Shown here: positions 1 to 8,833 of the stretch, piece after piece | Numbering within the stretch: position 1 is the stretch's first letter | Layout: every line of letters starts with the position of its first letter | DNA from: Paracoccus homiensis | GTDB taxonomy: Bacteria; Pseudomonadota; Alphaproteobacteria; Rhodobacterales; Rhodobacteraceae | Assembly (NCBI RefSeq): GCF_900111675.1 | Contig: NZ_FOHO01000012.1 | Location: 1-64,000, forward strand | DNA length: 64,000 nt | Reading direction: 5' to 3' | Notes under the pieces: model-generated | Databases searched by the model: none | Seen by the model: only the letters and a program-made list of their open reading frames with translations | What the model was told of the DNA's origin: nothing | Position numbers and translations under genes: made by a program

Positions 1-506
1 CGATCAAGGAAGGCCTCCAGGTCGTCCGTTCCGGACCGAAGCGTCAGCAGCGCGGGTCCGCCGGACAGTCGGCGCACGGCCCAGCCGATCCGGTACATAG
101 CCTGCGCATCATCCGTTGCGGTCGACACCCGCAGCGCCATGTAGAGCGACAGCCGGTCAAGGCCGATCCGGTCTTGCGTTAACCAACTCAGGTCAGCAGC
201 CTCGATCAGGGCGAGCCGCTGCCGCCAGCCTGCTGGGCCTCGGCGCAAGCGTTCATCGAGGATCCCCAAGCGAGCGGCGACACGAGCAAGCTGCGCCGCC
301 TGCCCGGCCTCGGCCGCTCGCCATGCATCGACGATTTCAGATTCCCTGGCCTCGGGCGCGGGTCCGGGCGGCAGGTAAACCGGTTCATCATCATCGAGCG
401 GCCCGGGCAGAAACCAGAGATCCGCATTATCCTTGTCCTCGGACGCCTCTGGGTCTTCAAGAGGCACCCCGGTCTCGTCCCATGATCTATGACGAAATCC
501 ACTCAT
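1..506 (-). CDS. Hypothetical protein, 3' part cut by window edge
   Basis: A minus-strand frame opens with ATG at 504-506 and runs without a stop to the first base, giving at least 168 residues. The N-terminus is acidic and proline-rich. A helical part follows, with LGILDERLRR and later LSLYMALRVS. The LDERLRR stretch faintly recalls the first domain of DUF1612 (RHE_PE00001-type) plasmid proteins, but this is a weak family guess. It is divergent from the recombinase at 745. Function unknown; the C-terminus lies outside the window. Confidence 0.55.
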   Translation of the reverse strand, partial: MSGFRHRSWDETGVPLEDPEASEDKDNADLWFLPGPLDDDEPVYLPPGPAPEARESEIVDAWRAAEAGQAAQLARVAARLGILDERLRRGPAGWRQRLALIEAADLSWLTQDRIGLDRLSLYMALRVSTATDDAQAMYRIGWAVRRLSGGPALLTLRSGTDDLEAFLD

Positions 507-547
507 CCGCGCATTATAAATCTATTTTGCGCGCTTGACGATGGAAT

Positions 548-577
548 TTGAGTCTTCTCTAGTTTCTTTACTATAGA
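548..577 (+). promoter_or_regulatory. Possible sigma70-type promoter upstream of recombinase
   Basis: TTGAGT at 548-553 and TATAGA at 572-577 are separated by 18 bases, in an AT-richer island between two divergent genes. They would leave a leader of about 165 nt before the recombinase start. Match by eye only. Confidence 0.3.
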
Positions 578-744
578 GGTGTTCGAGCATGCTGTCTTCT
601 CGGGACTGCTGGCGCGCTTCTCGTGAGCTTCAGCCCATAAAAACAAGGCATCTCGTGCTCAGCACGACGAGAGAAACACCCGTTGCACACGTTTACAAAC
701 GGTCGTTTAGTAGCGATATCTTAAATTGCAAACGGCCCGGTTTC

Positions 745-1626
745 ATGCCTTTGATAGGCTATGCGCGTGTATCCACAGACGATCAGACCCCCCTGCCCCA
801 GTCCGAGGGCCTTCAATCTGCGGGTTGCGTGGAGATCTTTGAAGAGCACGCCTCGGGCGGCAATCGGGCGCGGCCGGTGCTTGCACGTGTGCTGGAGCGG
901 ATTGGCAAGGGCGACACGTTGGTTGTCGTACGAATCGACCGGCTTGCGCGGTCTCTGTCTCACCTTCTCGAGGTGATTGAGCGTTTGGAGGCCAAGGGCG
1001 CCTTCTTCCGCTCCCTGCAGGACCCCATCGACACCTCATCCCCGCAGGGCAAATTCACGCTGCAAGTTCTGGGCGCTGCGGCCGAGTTCGAACGTGCCCT
1101 GATCCGTGAGCGTACCAAGGCCGGGCTTGCTTCGGCGCGCGCCAAAGGGCGCGTGGGCGGCAACCCAGGGCTTCGCGCCAAGGACCCTGCCGCGCTGCGC
1201 AAGGTGCGGCTGGCGCGACAGGACGGCTACATGGAGCGATTGAACGAGACAGCGCAGGATTGGGTGCCGCATGTGCGCCGCCTGCGCCCCGACATGGCGT
1301 GGGAAGACGTCCTGCGGATTATCAATGCCCCCCTGCCCTATGATCGGCGCTGGACGCAAAGCCGCCTGCTCCGCGCCGTGAAGGCATGGGTGCGCGACGG
1401 GTTTCTACCCGCCGAGGTCCTAGCCCGAGCTGGCCGCCGCGAAACCGACGATCGCCTGCCTGCGATTGTCGCCGCAATCAAAGGTGCTGACCCCGAGATC
1501 ACCTTGCAGGCAATCTGCGACCGACTGGAATCCATGCGTGAGCGCACCCCTCGCGGTCGCACCAGCTGGCAGCCTTCCTCGGTCAGAATGCTGCTGGAGC
1601 GTGCTGAAAAGCTGGGGCTCCTCTGA
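745..1626 (+). CDS. Serine recombinase (resolvase/invertase family)
   Basis: A 293-residue serine site-specific recombinase, likely a resolvase that reduces plasmid multimers or cointegrates. The N-terminal catalytic domain has IGYARVSTDDQ carrying the nucleophilic serine and VVRIDRLARS carrying the active-site arginines. EFERALIRERTKAGLASAR is the E-helix entry. A C-terminal part of about 150 residues, much longer than the roughly 45-residue DNA-binding tail of Tn3-type resolvases, holds no motif I recognise. I start at ATG 745 because upstream residues do not look like the family. It lies just upstream of repABC, where such recombinases are common. Confidence 0.85.
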   Translation: MPLIGYARVSTDDQTPLPQSEGLQSAGCVEIFEEHASGGNRARPVLARVLERIGKGDTLVVVRIDRLARSLSHLLEVIERLEAKGAFFRSLQDPIDTSSPQGKFTLQVLGAAAEFERALIRERTKAGLASARAKGRVGGNPGLRAKDPAALRKVRLARQDGYMERLNETAQDWVPHVRRLRPDMAWEDVLRIINAPLPYDRRWTQSRLLRAVKAWVRDGFLPAEVLARAGRRETDDRLPAIVAAIKGADPEITLQAICDRLESMRERTPRGRTSWQPSSVRMLLERAEKLGLL

Positions 1627-1676
1627 GGATCACACTTGTGTTGGCCTAACCGATTGCCACTAAATCTAGAAAGTGC

Positions 1677-1705
1677 TTGCACGAATCTGGTTGGTCGGGC
1701 AATAG
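1677..1705 (+). promoter_or_regulatory. Possible repABC promoter
   Basis: TTGCAC (1677-1682), 17 bases, then CAATAG (1700-1705), lie 55-84 bp before the repA start. GCGCG and CGCGC arms around 1720-1742 could be an operator for RepA/RepB autoregulation, as known for repABC operons. Weak -10; by eye. Confidence 0.3.
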
Positions 1706-1760
1706 TCTCGAAAAATAACGCGCGGTCACATAAAAAACGCGCCCACGGATCGGGGCAGAC

Positions 1761-2954
1761 ATGAGCGAAGCAGAGCAGGATCTAGACATCGCCATCGGGC
1801 ACTACGCGGAACTTCTCGCGTCGAACCTGCATGCTCAGCGCGCCGCACACTTCCCTCCGGATGCAAAGAAGGTGATGCGCACTTTGACCAGCGGCGAAGC
1901 TGCCGAGCTCCTTGGCGTCGACCATACCTATCTTCGGAAGCTTCATCGAGAAGGAAAGATCGTTGACGTCGAGACGACGGCTGGAAGTCATCGTCGCTAT
2001 ACTCTCGACGATATCTGGGAAATCCGGCAGACGCTTGAAGGAAACGCAAAAAAGTCTGGAACTTACGTGCCTGGGCGTCGCGACGGTGACGAGCTTCAAG
2101 TTATTTCAGTGGTGAACTTCAAGGGCGGGTCCGGCAAAACGACGACGTCTGCTCACCTCGCTCAGCGCTTGGCGCTCAAGGGGTACAGGGTTCTTGCGAT
2201 CGATCTCGACCCCCAAGCATCTCTTTCGGCTCTTCACGGAATCCAGCCAGAACTCGACCTTATGGAGGGCGGAACCCTCTATGATGCCGTTCGCTATGAC
2301 GATCCGGTTCCGATCGCCGAAGTGATCCGCAAGACCTACATCCGCGGCCTTGATCTTATCCCGGGCAACCTTGAACTCATGGAGTTCGAGCACGAGACGC
2401 CTGCTGCTATCCAGCGAGGCGGAGCGAAAGCGTTCTTCGCGAGAGTTCATGACGCACTCGATAGTGTTGAAGCGAACTACGACGTTGTTGTGATCGACTG
2501 CCCGCCGCAGCTTGGTTTCTTGACGATGTCAGCACTTTCCGCGTCCTCGGGTGTCCTCGTGACGGTTCACCCGCAGATGCTTGACCTCATGTCGATGTCC
2601 CAATTCCTGCGAATGACCGCGGATCTCCTGGGAGTGATCAGGGATGCAGGCGCAAATCTGCGCTTCGATTGGCTGCGCTTTTTGCCAACGCGATACAAAG
2701 TCGGCGACGCGCCACAAACCGAAGTCATCGCTTTCATTCGCGGACTGTTCGGGAGGTCGGTCCTGACCAATCACATGGTTGAATCGACCGCAATTTCTGA
2801 TGCCGGCTTGACCAAGCAAACGCTCTACGAAGCTGACAAAAAGGACTTCACGCGTCAGACGTTTGATCGTGCGATCGAATCCATGAACGCAGTCAACGAT
2901 GAGATCGCTGAAATCATCCAGAACACATGGGGGCGGAATGGCAAGAAAGCCTAA
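1761..2954 (+). CDS. repA: Plasmid partitioning ATPase RepA (ParA family)
   Basis: A 397-residue ParA-type Walker ATPase of the repABC family that segregates plasmid copies and represses the operon. An N-terminal helix-turn-helix (TSGEAAELLGVDHTYLRKLH, about residues 40-60) precedes the deviant Walker A motif FKGGSGKTTTSAHLAQ (about 120). IDLDPQAS and VVIDCPPQLGFLT are the A'/B motifs. It is the first gene of repABC; its last 17 bases overlap the repB start, indicating translational coupling. Length is normal for RepA. Confidence 0.95.
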   Translation: MSEAEQDLDIAIGHYAELLASNLHAQRAAHFPPDAKKVMRTLTSGEAAELLGVDHTYLRKLHREGKIVDVETTAGSHRRYTLDDIWEIRQTLEGNAKKSGTYVPGRRDGDELQVISVVNFKGGSGKTTTSAHLAQRLALKGYRVLAIDLDPQASLSALHGIQPELDLMEGGTLYDAVRYDDPVPIAEVIRKTYIRGLDLIPGNLELMEFEHETPAAIQRGGAKAFFARVHDALDSVEANYDVVVIDCPPQLGFLTMSALSASSGVLVTVHPQMLDLMSMSQFLRMTADLLGVIRDAGANLRFDWLRFLPTRYKVGDAPQTEVIAFIRGLFGRSVLTNHMVESTAISDAGLTKQTLYEADKKDFTRQTFDRAIESMNAVNDEIAEIIQNTWGRNGKKA

Positions 2955-3867
2955 ACTCGGCCTGCCGCTGCAGACCCTTCGCAACGCTCCTGACGCTCTT
3001 GAAGGGCGCCGACTGCGTGGTGGTGTATTTGAGATCGATCCGGCGCAGATTGTTACCGAAGGACGGTTGGATGACAGGCTTCAGATTGAAGTTGAGGGCC
3101 TGAAGAACTCTATCTCCAAGAACGGTCAACGTGTGCCTGTATTGGTCCGCCCACTGGAAGGCCATCGCTACAACCTGATCTATGGCCGCAGGCGCCTAGA
3201 AGCATGTCGCGAACTCGGCATCAAAGTTCGAGCCATCGTCACGGAAGTTGAGGGTGATCAAGCGCTTCGAGATCAGCTTCTCGAGAACCAAGAGCGTCGT
3301 GATCTGAGCTTTATTGAACGTGCGCTTGTTGCAACGGCGCTTCTGGACGGTGACCATTTGGAAGGGGCTGAGCGCACCAATCGTGGTGTCGCCGAAGTCC
3401 TTAACCTCCACGAAGCTGGGGTTTCACAACTCTTGAGTGTCGTTCGGACAGTCGGCGAGGAACTCATCCAGGCAATTGGTGCAGCTCCTGGGATTGGTCG
3501 CCCAAGATGGGAAGAACTCAAAAAGGCCTTGGTTGCCTACGACGGTGATCGAGACCAACTGCAAGCCGCAGCTCATACAGCTAAGTCCGAAAGTTCCGGC
3601 TCGGTCGATGAGGTTTCTGATCGTGCGTTTCTCGCAGTTCTGGAAGCTGCGAAGAGCGCGGAGAGGAAAGCAAGTCCGCCTCGCAAGGGCGCGCCTGCTT
3701 TGGCGATCCCCGGTGTCGGAGCTGCGACAGTCAAGACCGGTCGCCAAGGCAAGCAGCTAAAACTCGATCTGACTACGGATGAACCTGAATTTGTCAGCTG
3801 GTTGGAGGGCAATGCCTCAAAGCTGATTACCGAGCTTCATGAGCGCTGGAAGCGTTCAGAAGACTGA
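2938..3867 (+). CDS. repB: Plasmid partitioning protein RepB (ParB family)
   Basis: A 309-residue ParB-like centromere-binding protein that works with RepA at parS. The ParB box is visible as GQRVPVLVRP and YNLIYGRRRLEACRELG, followed by DQLLENQERRDLSFIERA and a helix-turn-helix region. I choose ATG 2938 (MARKPKLG), which is how RepB proteins usually begin. The palindromes at 5289 and 5347 are its likely binding sites. The gap after it holds the antisense RNA. Confidence 0.94.
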   Translation: MARKPKLGLPLQTLRNAPDALEGRRLRGGVFEIDPAQIVTEGRLDDRLQIEVEGLKNSISKNGQRVPVLVRPLEGHRYNLIYGRRRLEACRELGIKVRAIVTEVEGDQALRDQLLENQERRDLSFIERALVATALLDGDHLEGAERTNRGVAEVLNLHEAGVSQLLSVVRTVGEELIQAIGAAPGIGRPRWEELKKALVAYDGDRDQLQAAAHTAKSESSGSVDEVSDRAFLAVLEAAKSAERKASPPRKGAPALAIPGVGAATVKTGRQGKQLKLDLTTDEPEFVSWLEGNASKLITELHERWKRSED

Positions 3868-3903
3868 GGAAGAGCAACCAACAAGAAGGAGGCACGATAC
3901 AGG

Positions 3904-3990
3904 CAAAAAAGAAAAAGGCCCCGAGAAGCTAGCTTCACGAGACCTTTGTAAGGTTTCGCACCGGGATCAGCCCGCTACAAAATCTCAGTT
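3904..3990 (-). ncRNA. RepC-controlling antisense RNA (ctRNA/incA), 5' end approximate
   Basis: In repABC plasmids a small antisense RNA is encoded opposite the repB-repC gap and limits repC translation. Read on the minus strand, bases 3944-3917 form a stem closed by G-C and G-U pairs around a CTAG loop, followed by a T-rich run (3916-3904), a typical intrinsic terminator. On the plus strand the stem is weaker because the wobbles become mismatches, which supports minus-strand transcription. The 5' end is estimated. Confidence 0.6.
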
Positions 3991-4081
3991 TTCGCACTTC
4001 TGAATGTAGCGTTCTGGCCCCTACCCCGCAAGCGCAAAGCGATTCGCGGGCCGTAGAAATTTTGCCTTCGTGGACGTTTTC

Positions 4082-5293
4082 ATGGAGTACACACCGATTT
4101 CGCCGTTTATGCGGACGATCTCGCACGCCCATCTACGCGTGATCGAGCGACCCGAGGCATCTGTTCCGGGTAGACCCGTCAATAAGTGGGAACTCCTGCG
4201 CGAACTCTCGAAGGCGCAAGCGGCCTTTGGCGTGTCAGAACGTGATTTGACTGTTTTGCAGGGGCTCCTCAGCTTCTTTCCAAACGATGCACTTGGCGGG
4301 AACGCCGAGATGGTAGTCTTCCCCTCGAACAAGGCGATCTGTGAGCGCCTGAATGGTATGCCCTGCTCCACGATGCGTCGTCACCTCGCGCGTCTTGTCG
4401 ATGCTGGTTTGCTCCAGCGGCGTGATAGCCCCAATGGAAAGCGCTACGTCCGCAAGCACGGCGAAGAGCGCGTCGCCTTTGGCTTCGATCTTTCCCCGCT
4501 CTACTGCCAGTCCGAGGAGATCGCGCGGGCCGCTGAGGTCGTGCGCGAAGCTGCGGATCGTGTCAGGCGCTTGAGAGAGGTCGTAAGTCTGATGCGACGT
4601 GATCTTGCGGCCCTCGCGGAGTTCGGAGACGAGATAAAGCCAGGCCTAGGCCTCTGGGATCATCTACGCGACAAGGCAGCCCTCACAGCGCGCGCGCTTC
4701 GCCGCAAGCTTTCAATTGAGGACCTCGAGGCCTATCGAGCCGATCTTGAAGCTCTCCTCGACCAGGCACGCAACATAATTGATGGCTCTGAAACAGAAGA
4801 AATGAGCGCCAATGATGCCCGATTTGAGCGTCACCATCATAATTCAAATAAAGACTCTATAGATCTTGAACCTGCTTTAGAAAAAAGCGGGGCGGCAGCC
4901 GTCGTGCCAGATGTTGACAGGGATGGGCCCGTTGCTGACGTCGATGAACAGGACACAAGACACCTACCAAAGATCCCGCTGCACCTGGTGATCGCGGCAT
5001 GTCCCTCGCTCAAGACCTTCTACGAAGGCGAAATCCGACATTGGCACCAACTTTTCGATGCGGCATGCCATGTGCGGCCAGCCATGGGGATCAGTGCGTC
5101 TGCATGGGAAGAAGCGCAGCGGTTCATGGGTCCGGAGCAAGCGTCGATCGTAGTTGCTGCAATGCTGGAACGCTTTGAGAGCATCAGATCACCTGGTGGA
5201 TACTTGCGAGCTCTGGCTGCCAAAGCTGCGGCCGGTGAGTTTTCATGTGGGCCGATGGTCATGGCATTGATGGGACGACGATCTGCAGCTTAA
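4082..5293 (+). CDS. repC: Replication initiator RepC
   Basis: A 403-residue RepC, the initiator of repABC replicons. The N-terminal winged-helix domain contains SNKAICERLNGMPCSTMRRH and LVDAGLLQRRDSPNGKRY. A charged, less conserved middle follows. The C-terminal domain has GISASAWEEAQRFMGPEQAS and ends SCGPMVMALMGRR, the usual RepC ending. I prefer ATG 4082 (MEYTPISPF) over the upstream GTG at 4070 because family members start in this way. In repABC plasmids the origin is usually inside repC. Its stop codon lies within the first parS palindrome. Confidence 0.93.
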   Translation: MEYTPISPFMRTISHAHLRVIERPEASVPGRPVNKWELLRELSKAQAAFGVSERDLTVLQGLLSFFPNDALGGNAEMVVFPSNKAICERLNGMPCSTMRRHLARLVDAGLLQRRDSPNGKRYVRKHGEERVAFGFDLSPLYCQSEEIARAAEVVREAADRVRRLREVVSLMRRDLAALAEFGDEIKPGLGLWDHLRDKAALTARALRRKLSIEDLEAYRADLEALLDQARNIIDGSETEEMSANDARFERHHHNSNKDSIDLEPALEKSGAAAVVPDVDRDGPVADVDEQDTRHLPKIPLHLVIAACPSLKTFYEGEIRHWHQLFDAACHVRPAMGISASAWEEAQRFMGPEQASIVVAAMLERFESIRSPGGYLRALAAKAAAGEFSCGPMVMALMGRRSAA

Positions 5294-5304
5294 CAGCTGT
5301 TAAG
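5289..5304. promoter_or_regulatory. parS-like centromere palindrome 1
   Basis: CTTAACAGCTGTTAAG is a perfect 16-bp palindrome overlapping the repC stop codon. repABC parS sites are 14-16 bp palindromes next to the rep genes, so RepB binding is the natural reading. A second copy lies 58 bp downstream. Confidence 0.7.
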
Positions 5305-5347
5305 GCTGAGAGACTGCGTACTGTTCCGCCACCTCGGGACTGACGAC

Positions 5348-5361
5348 TTAACAGCTGTTAA
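5348..5361. promoter_or_regulatory. parS-like centromere palindrome 2
   Basis: TTAACAGCTGTTAA repeats the 14-bp core of the palindrome at 5289-5304. Two identical palindromes directly after repC strongly suggest a RepB-bound centromere. Confidence 0.7.
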
Positions 5362-5408
5362 AGTCCTCTCTCGCAAGTGTCAGAATATGAGAGGAAAGGT
5401 TTGTTGGT

Positions 5409-5939
5409 TTGAGAAAAGCTGGAAGTGAGATCAGAAGAGTGGCTTCCAACGCCCGCGGTAAGTGGCATTTCGATGAGGTCGTCATCGCGATCCGCGGGAC
5501 GAAACACGGGCACGGGCGCGCCGTCGACGCGGACAGTCAGGTGCTCGACATTCTGGTTCAGCCCCGGTGGAACGCCAGAGCTGCAAGGCGCTTCCTGAAA
5601 GTGCTGATCGAGCGGTTCAGCGCACCATGTGTCATCTTCCCAGACAAGCTGCGCAGCTACATAAAACCAATTCGGGAATTGGCGCCGGGTGCCGATCGCC
5701 GAGCGCATCGGGGCTCGAACAACTGTATCGAAGGGCCCCACAGGCCGACCAGAAAGCACGAGAAGCTTATGGGTAGGTTCAAGTCACCAAGGCAGGCACA
5801 GAGGTTCCTCGTCGCGCATGACCAAGTCTACCCGATCTTCAGGCCCCGCCGCTATCGCCTTTTCGCCACATCATATCACCAAGCCAGATCCGATTCCCAA
5901 GAGCTGTGGGTCGCATACGCCCTCGAGATGACCGCCTGA
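5409..5939 (+). pseudogene. IS6-family transposase, 5'-truncated
   Basis: The frame encodes the DDE catalytic part of an IS6-type transposase: WHFDEVVIAIRGTKH (first D), FPDKLRSYIKPIREL (second D) and NNCIEGPHRPTRKHEK (E). The N-terminal DNA-binding part of about 60 residues before WHFDEV is missing, and I see no matching terminal repeats. The remnant lies between the intact repABC and the relic of a second repC, so it may mark the junction of an old replicon fusion. Transposition is unlikely without the N-terminus. Confidence 0.75.
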
Positions 5940-6012
5940 AAGACGCCGCTCAGGCCGAATTCGTACGCATCACAAAAAGCTGGCAATCCCGCCTGGCCCC
6001 ATACCAGTTGAC

Positions 6013-6242
6013 ATGCCCTTACCACTCATCCCGATAGGTCTCGTCCTCTCCGTCTGCCGTGAGATCCAAGCCTATGCTGACGAAAAGGTGCACCACTGGC
6101 ATCACCTTGTTCGCGCCGCGGAGCTGGTCCGGTCGATTATAGGCATCTCGGAATCCGCTCGGTCCGAGGCCATGGCCGCAATGGGACCGGTACATGCTCT
6201 TGTGGCCCGATGGTGTTGGCTCTGATGCGGAAGGCGGCCTAG
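6013..6242 (+). pseudogene. 3' relic of a second repC gene
   Basis: The frame LPLIPIGLVLSVCREI ... VHHWHHLVRAAELVR ... IIGISESARSEAMAAMGP parallels the RepC C-terminal domain encoded at about 4970-5130 but differs enough to come from another repABC plasmid. After MGP the frame breaks. Shifted, the last bases (about 6206-6242) read CGPMVLALMRKAA then stop, the RepC ending, so an internal deletion removed the part in between. A decayed parS-like site follows, as after the intact repC. Confidence 0.7.
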
Positions 6243-6243
6243 A

Positions 6244-6259
6244 CTTCACAGCTGTTACT
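6244..6259. promoter_or_regulatory. Decayed parS-like site after the repC relic
   Basis: CTTCACAGCTGTTACT matches the intact parS palindrome at 5289 in 13 of 16 positions and sits immediately after the repC relic stop. Probably a degenerate centromere copy; binding is doubtful. It also lies 16 bp before the cas3 start. Confidence 0.45.
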
Positions 6260-6274
6260 TCAAAGGGGGCGACC

Positions 6275-8773
6275 ATGAATTTGCCAGCATATATCGTCAA
6301 TTGGCCGGGCAAAAGCGGCCGTAACGGCGGGCCGGAGCATCCGGCGGTCTATCATATGCTGGACGTCGCGGCCGTGGCGGAAATCCTGATCGCGCGCGAG
6401 GATTTTCCGGCGCAGGTCCGGGACGCACTCGCGCTGCTGGTCGGATTGCACGATCTGGGCAAGGTCGGGATCGGCTTTCGAGCGATGATCCGCGAGGGCC
6501 TGTCGCAGACCGTTCGGCATTGGGAATTGTCCGAGGCGTGGCTGACGCAGGACGAGTTTCTGGCTGAGAGATTGCAGGCGGACCCTTGGGTCATGCAGGC
6601 GTTGATCGGGGCTGTGGCCGGACATCATGGGCGACCATCCAGACAGGATGAGCGGTTCTTTTCGAAGATGTGCCTCTCGGCCGGAGCCGCGGCCGGGGCG
6701 GATGTGGTGACCATCGCGCGGGACTTTGCCGCGCTTTGGCCCGAGGCTTCGCTGAAGGGGATCGGGCGGCGGCAGGCGGCTGGTTTGGGCTGGTGGCTGG
6801 CGGGGCTGACGAATGTGGCGGATTGGGTTGGGTCCAACGCGGAGTGGTTTCCGGCGCGGGAGGCCGACCTTTCCCTGATCGACTATCTGGAACTGGCCCG
6901 GCCTCGGGCGCGGCGGGCTGTGCCCGAGGCCGGGCTTGGCGGGGCCGAGGCGCTGGCGGGGTCGCTGTTCGATTTCCGGCCACGACCCATGCAGGCGGCA
7001 GCGGTCGGGATCGATCTGCCGGAAGGGCCGGTGCTGGCGGTGATCGAGGATGAGACGGGCGCGGGTAAGACAGAGGCCGCGCTGGTCCTTGCGCAACGGA
7101 TGTTGCTGGCGGGGAAGGGGCGCGGCTTGTTCTTCGGGCTTCCGACCACGGCGACGGCGGATGCGATGTTCAGGCGGGCCGCGTCATTCGCGGGGCGGCT
7201 GATGCGCAACCCGGCGCTGACGCTGGCCCATGGGCGGGCAGGGCTGTCGGTGCCGTTCCGCGATCTGGTGGCGGGTCGGGCCGAGACGGGCGACGAAGTC
7301 ACCGCGACGGCCTGGTTGGCCGATAACAGCCGGCGGGCGCTGCTGGCGGATATCGGGATCGGCACGATCGATCAGGCGCTGCTGGCCGTGATGCGGGCGC
7401 GGTTTTCGGCGCTGCGGCTGTGGGGGCTGTCCTCGAAGATCCTGATCGTGGACGAGGCGCATGAGATTCAGGGCGACGGCTATATGGCCGCGCTGCTGGA
7501 GACGCTGCTGCGGGTCCATGCGGGGCAGGGCGGGTCGGCTATTCTGCTGTCGGCGACCTTGCCGCTGGCGGCGCGGAACCGGCTGAGCCGGGCCTTTGCC
7601 GAGGGCGCGGGGCGGCAGGTTCGGACGGATGCCAGCCGGGCTTATCCGGCGCTGTCGGTCAATGGCGCGGTGCAGGGGGTCAGGGCGCTTGACTCGGCCA
7701 AGGGGGCGGTCGGTATCGGGTGCTTGCCTGAATTCGATAATGCATTGAATATATTGGAATATAATGCTAAGCAAGGGGCTGCCTGCCTATGGGTCCGCAA
7801 CGCCGTGGACGATGCCATTCAGGCGGTCGAGGCGCTGCGGGTGCGGGGGGTCCTGGCCTCGCTGCTGCACGCTCGGTTCGCGCTGTGCGACCGCAAGCGG
7901 ATCGAGGCGGCGGAACTGGCGCGGTTCGGGCGCGATGGCGTGGACCGGGCAGGGCGCGTGCTGGTGGCGACTCAGGTGGTCGAGTCCAGTCTGGATCTGG
8001 ATTTCGATGTGATGGTGTCGGACCTTGCGCCGATGGCGGCGCTGATCCAGCGGGCAGGGCGGCTGTGGCGGCATATGGATATGCGCCCGCGTGAGGCTCG
8101 TCCGGTCGCGGCGCCGGTGCTGCATGTGCTGTCACCCGATCCTGCCGAGGTCCGTGACGACCGCTGGCTGCGCGAGGTGCTGGGCGCGGGGGCATGGGTC
8201 TATCCGCTGGACCTGCAATGGCGCACCGCCGATCTGCTGTTCCGCGCGGGCGAGATCCGCGCGCCCGAGGGGCTTCGCGACCTGATCGAGCCGGTGCATG
8301 GCGACGGTGCGGACCCGATCCCCGAGGTTCTGGAACGGGCCGAGCGGGAACGGATCGGGGAAGGCTATGCCCGCCGTTCGATGGGCGATCAGAACGTGAT
8401 CGATTTTCGGGCGGGATACCGGGGCGGGGCTTCGGGCGCGGATGATGCGCATTATCCGACGCGGCTGGGGCGCGAGACGCGCAAGCTGGCCCTGGCGCGG
8501 TGGCAGGGTGGCTGTCTGGTGCCCTGGGCGGGCGAGGGGACCTCGCTGGACGAGCTGTGGCAGATGTCCGAACTCAGCGCGGCCAAGGCGCGGCTGGACC
8601 GGCTGCCCTTGCCCGATCAGGCCAGCCCCGCGATTGCGGCGGCCAAGCGCGACTGGCCGGAATGGCGGCGCGATGCGGTGACGCTGTGCCCGGTCGAGGA
8701 CGGTGTGATCTGCGAGGGGTTGACTTATGACGGCGAGATCGGGCTGAGCTTTGTGTCCCCGATAGTGCGATGA
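6275..8773 (+). CDS. cas3: CRISPR-associated nuclease-helicase Cas3 (type I-E)
   Basis: An 832-residue Cas3, which unwinds and degrades DNA marked by Cascade. The N-terminal HD nuclease domain shows H22, H27, the H59-D60 pair in LHDLGK, and AGHHGRPS. The SF2 helicase has Walker A ETGAGKTEAA (about 255-265), LIVDEAHEIQGDGYM (about 390), LSATLPLA (about 424) and QRAGRLWRH (about 591). ATG 6275 follows a GGGGG ribosome site. It is the first gene of a tight plus-strand cas operon and is visibly more GC-rich than repABC, pointing to separate acquisition. Confidence 0.95.
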   Translation: MNLPAYIVNWPGKSGRNGGPEHPAVYHMLDVAAVAEILIAREDFPAQVRDALALLVGLHDLGKVGIGFRAMIREGLSQTVRHWELSEAWLTQDEFLAERLQADPWVMQALIGAVAGHHGRPSRQDERFFSKMCLSAGAAAGADVVTIARDFAALWPEASLKGIGRRQAAGLGWWLAGLTNVADWVGSNAEWFPAREADLSLIDYLELARPRARRAVPEAGLGGAEALAGSLFDFRPRPMQAAAVGIDLPEGPVLAVIEDETGAGKTEAALVLAQRMLLAGKGRGLFFGLPTTATADAMFRRAASFAGRLMRNPALTLAHGRAGLSVPFRDLVAGRAETGDEVTATAWLADNSRRALLADIGIGTIDQALLAVMRARFSALRLWGLSSKILIVDEAHEIQGDGYMAALLETLLRVHAGQGGSAILLSATLPLAARNRLSRAFAEGAGRQVRTDASRAYPALSVNGAVQGVRALDSAKGAVGIGCLPEFDNALNILEYNAKQGAACLWVRNAVDDAIQAVEALRVRGVLASLLHARFALCDRKRIEAAELARFGRDGVDRAGRVLVATQVVESSLDLDFDVMVSDLAPMAALIQRAGRLWRHMDMRPREARPVAAPVLHVLSPDPAEVRDDRWLREVLGAGAWVYPLDLQWRTADLLFRAGEIRAPEGLRDLIEPVHGDGADPIPEVLERAERERIGEGYARRSMGDQNVIDFRAGYRGGASGADDAHYPTRLGRETRKLALARWQGGCLVPWAGEGTSLDELWQMSELSAAKARLDRLPLPDQASPAIAAAKRDWPEWRRDAVTLCPVEDGVICEGLTYDGEIGLSFVSPIVR

Positions 8774-8833
8774 AATCCTTGACAGGACCGGATGCGCTTG
8801 CGCTGATGGGGCATTGACCATTGCGATTTTGCC

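Noticed and set aside
5400-6000. Complete IS6 element
   Set aside because: The transposase lacks its N-terminus and I found no pair of matching terminal inverted repeats.
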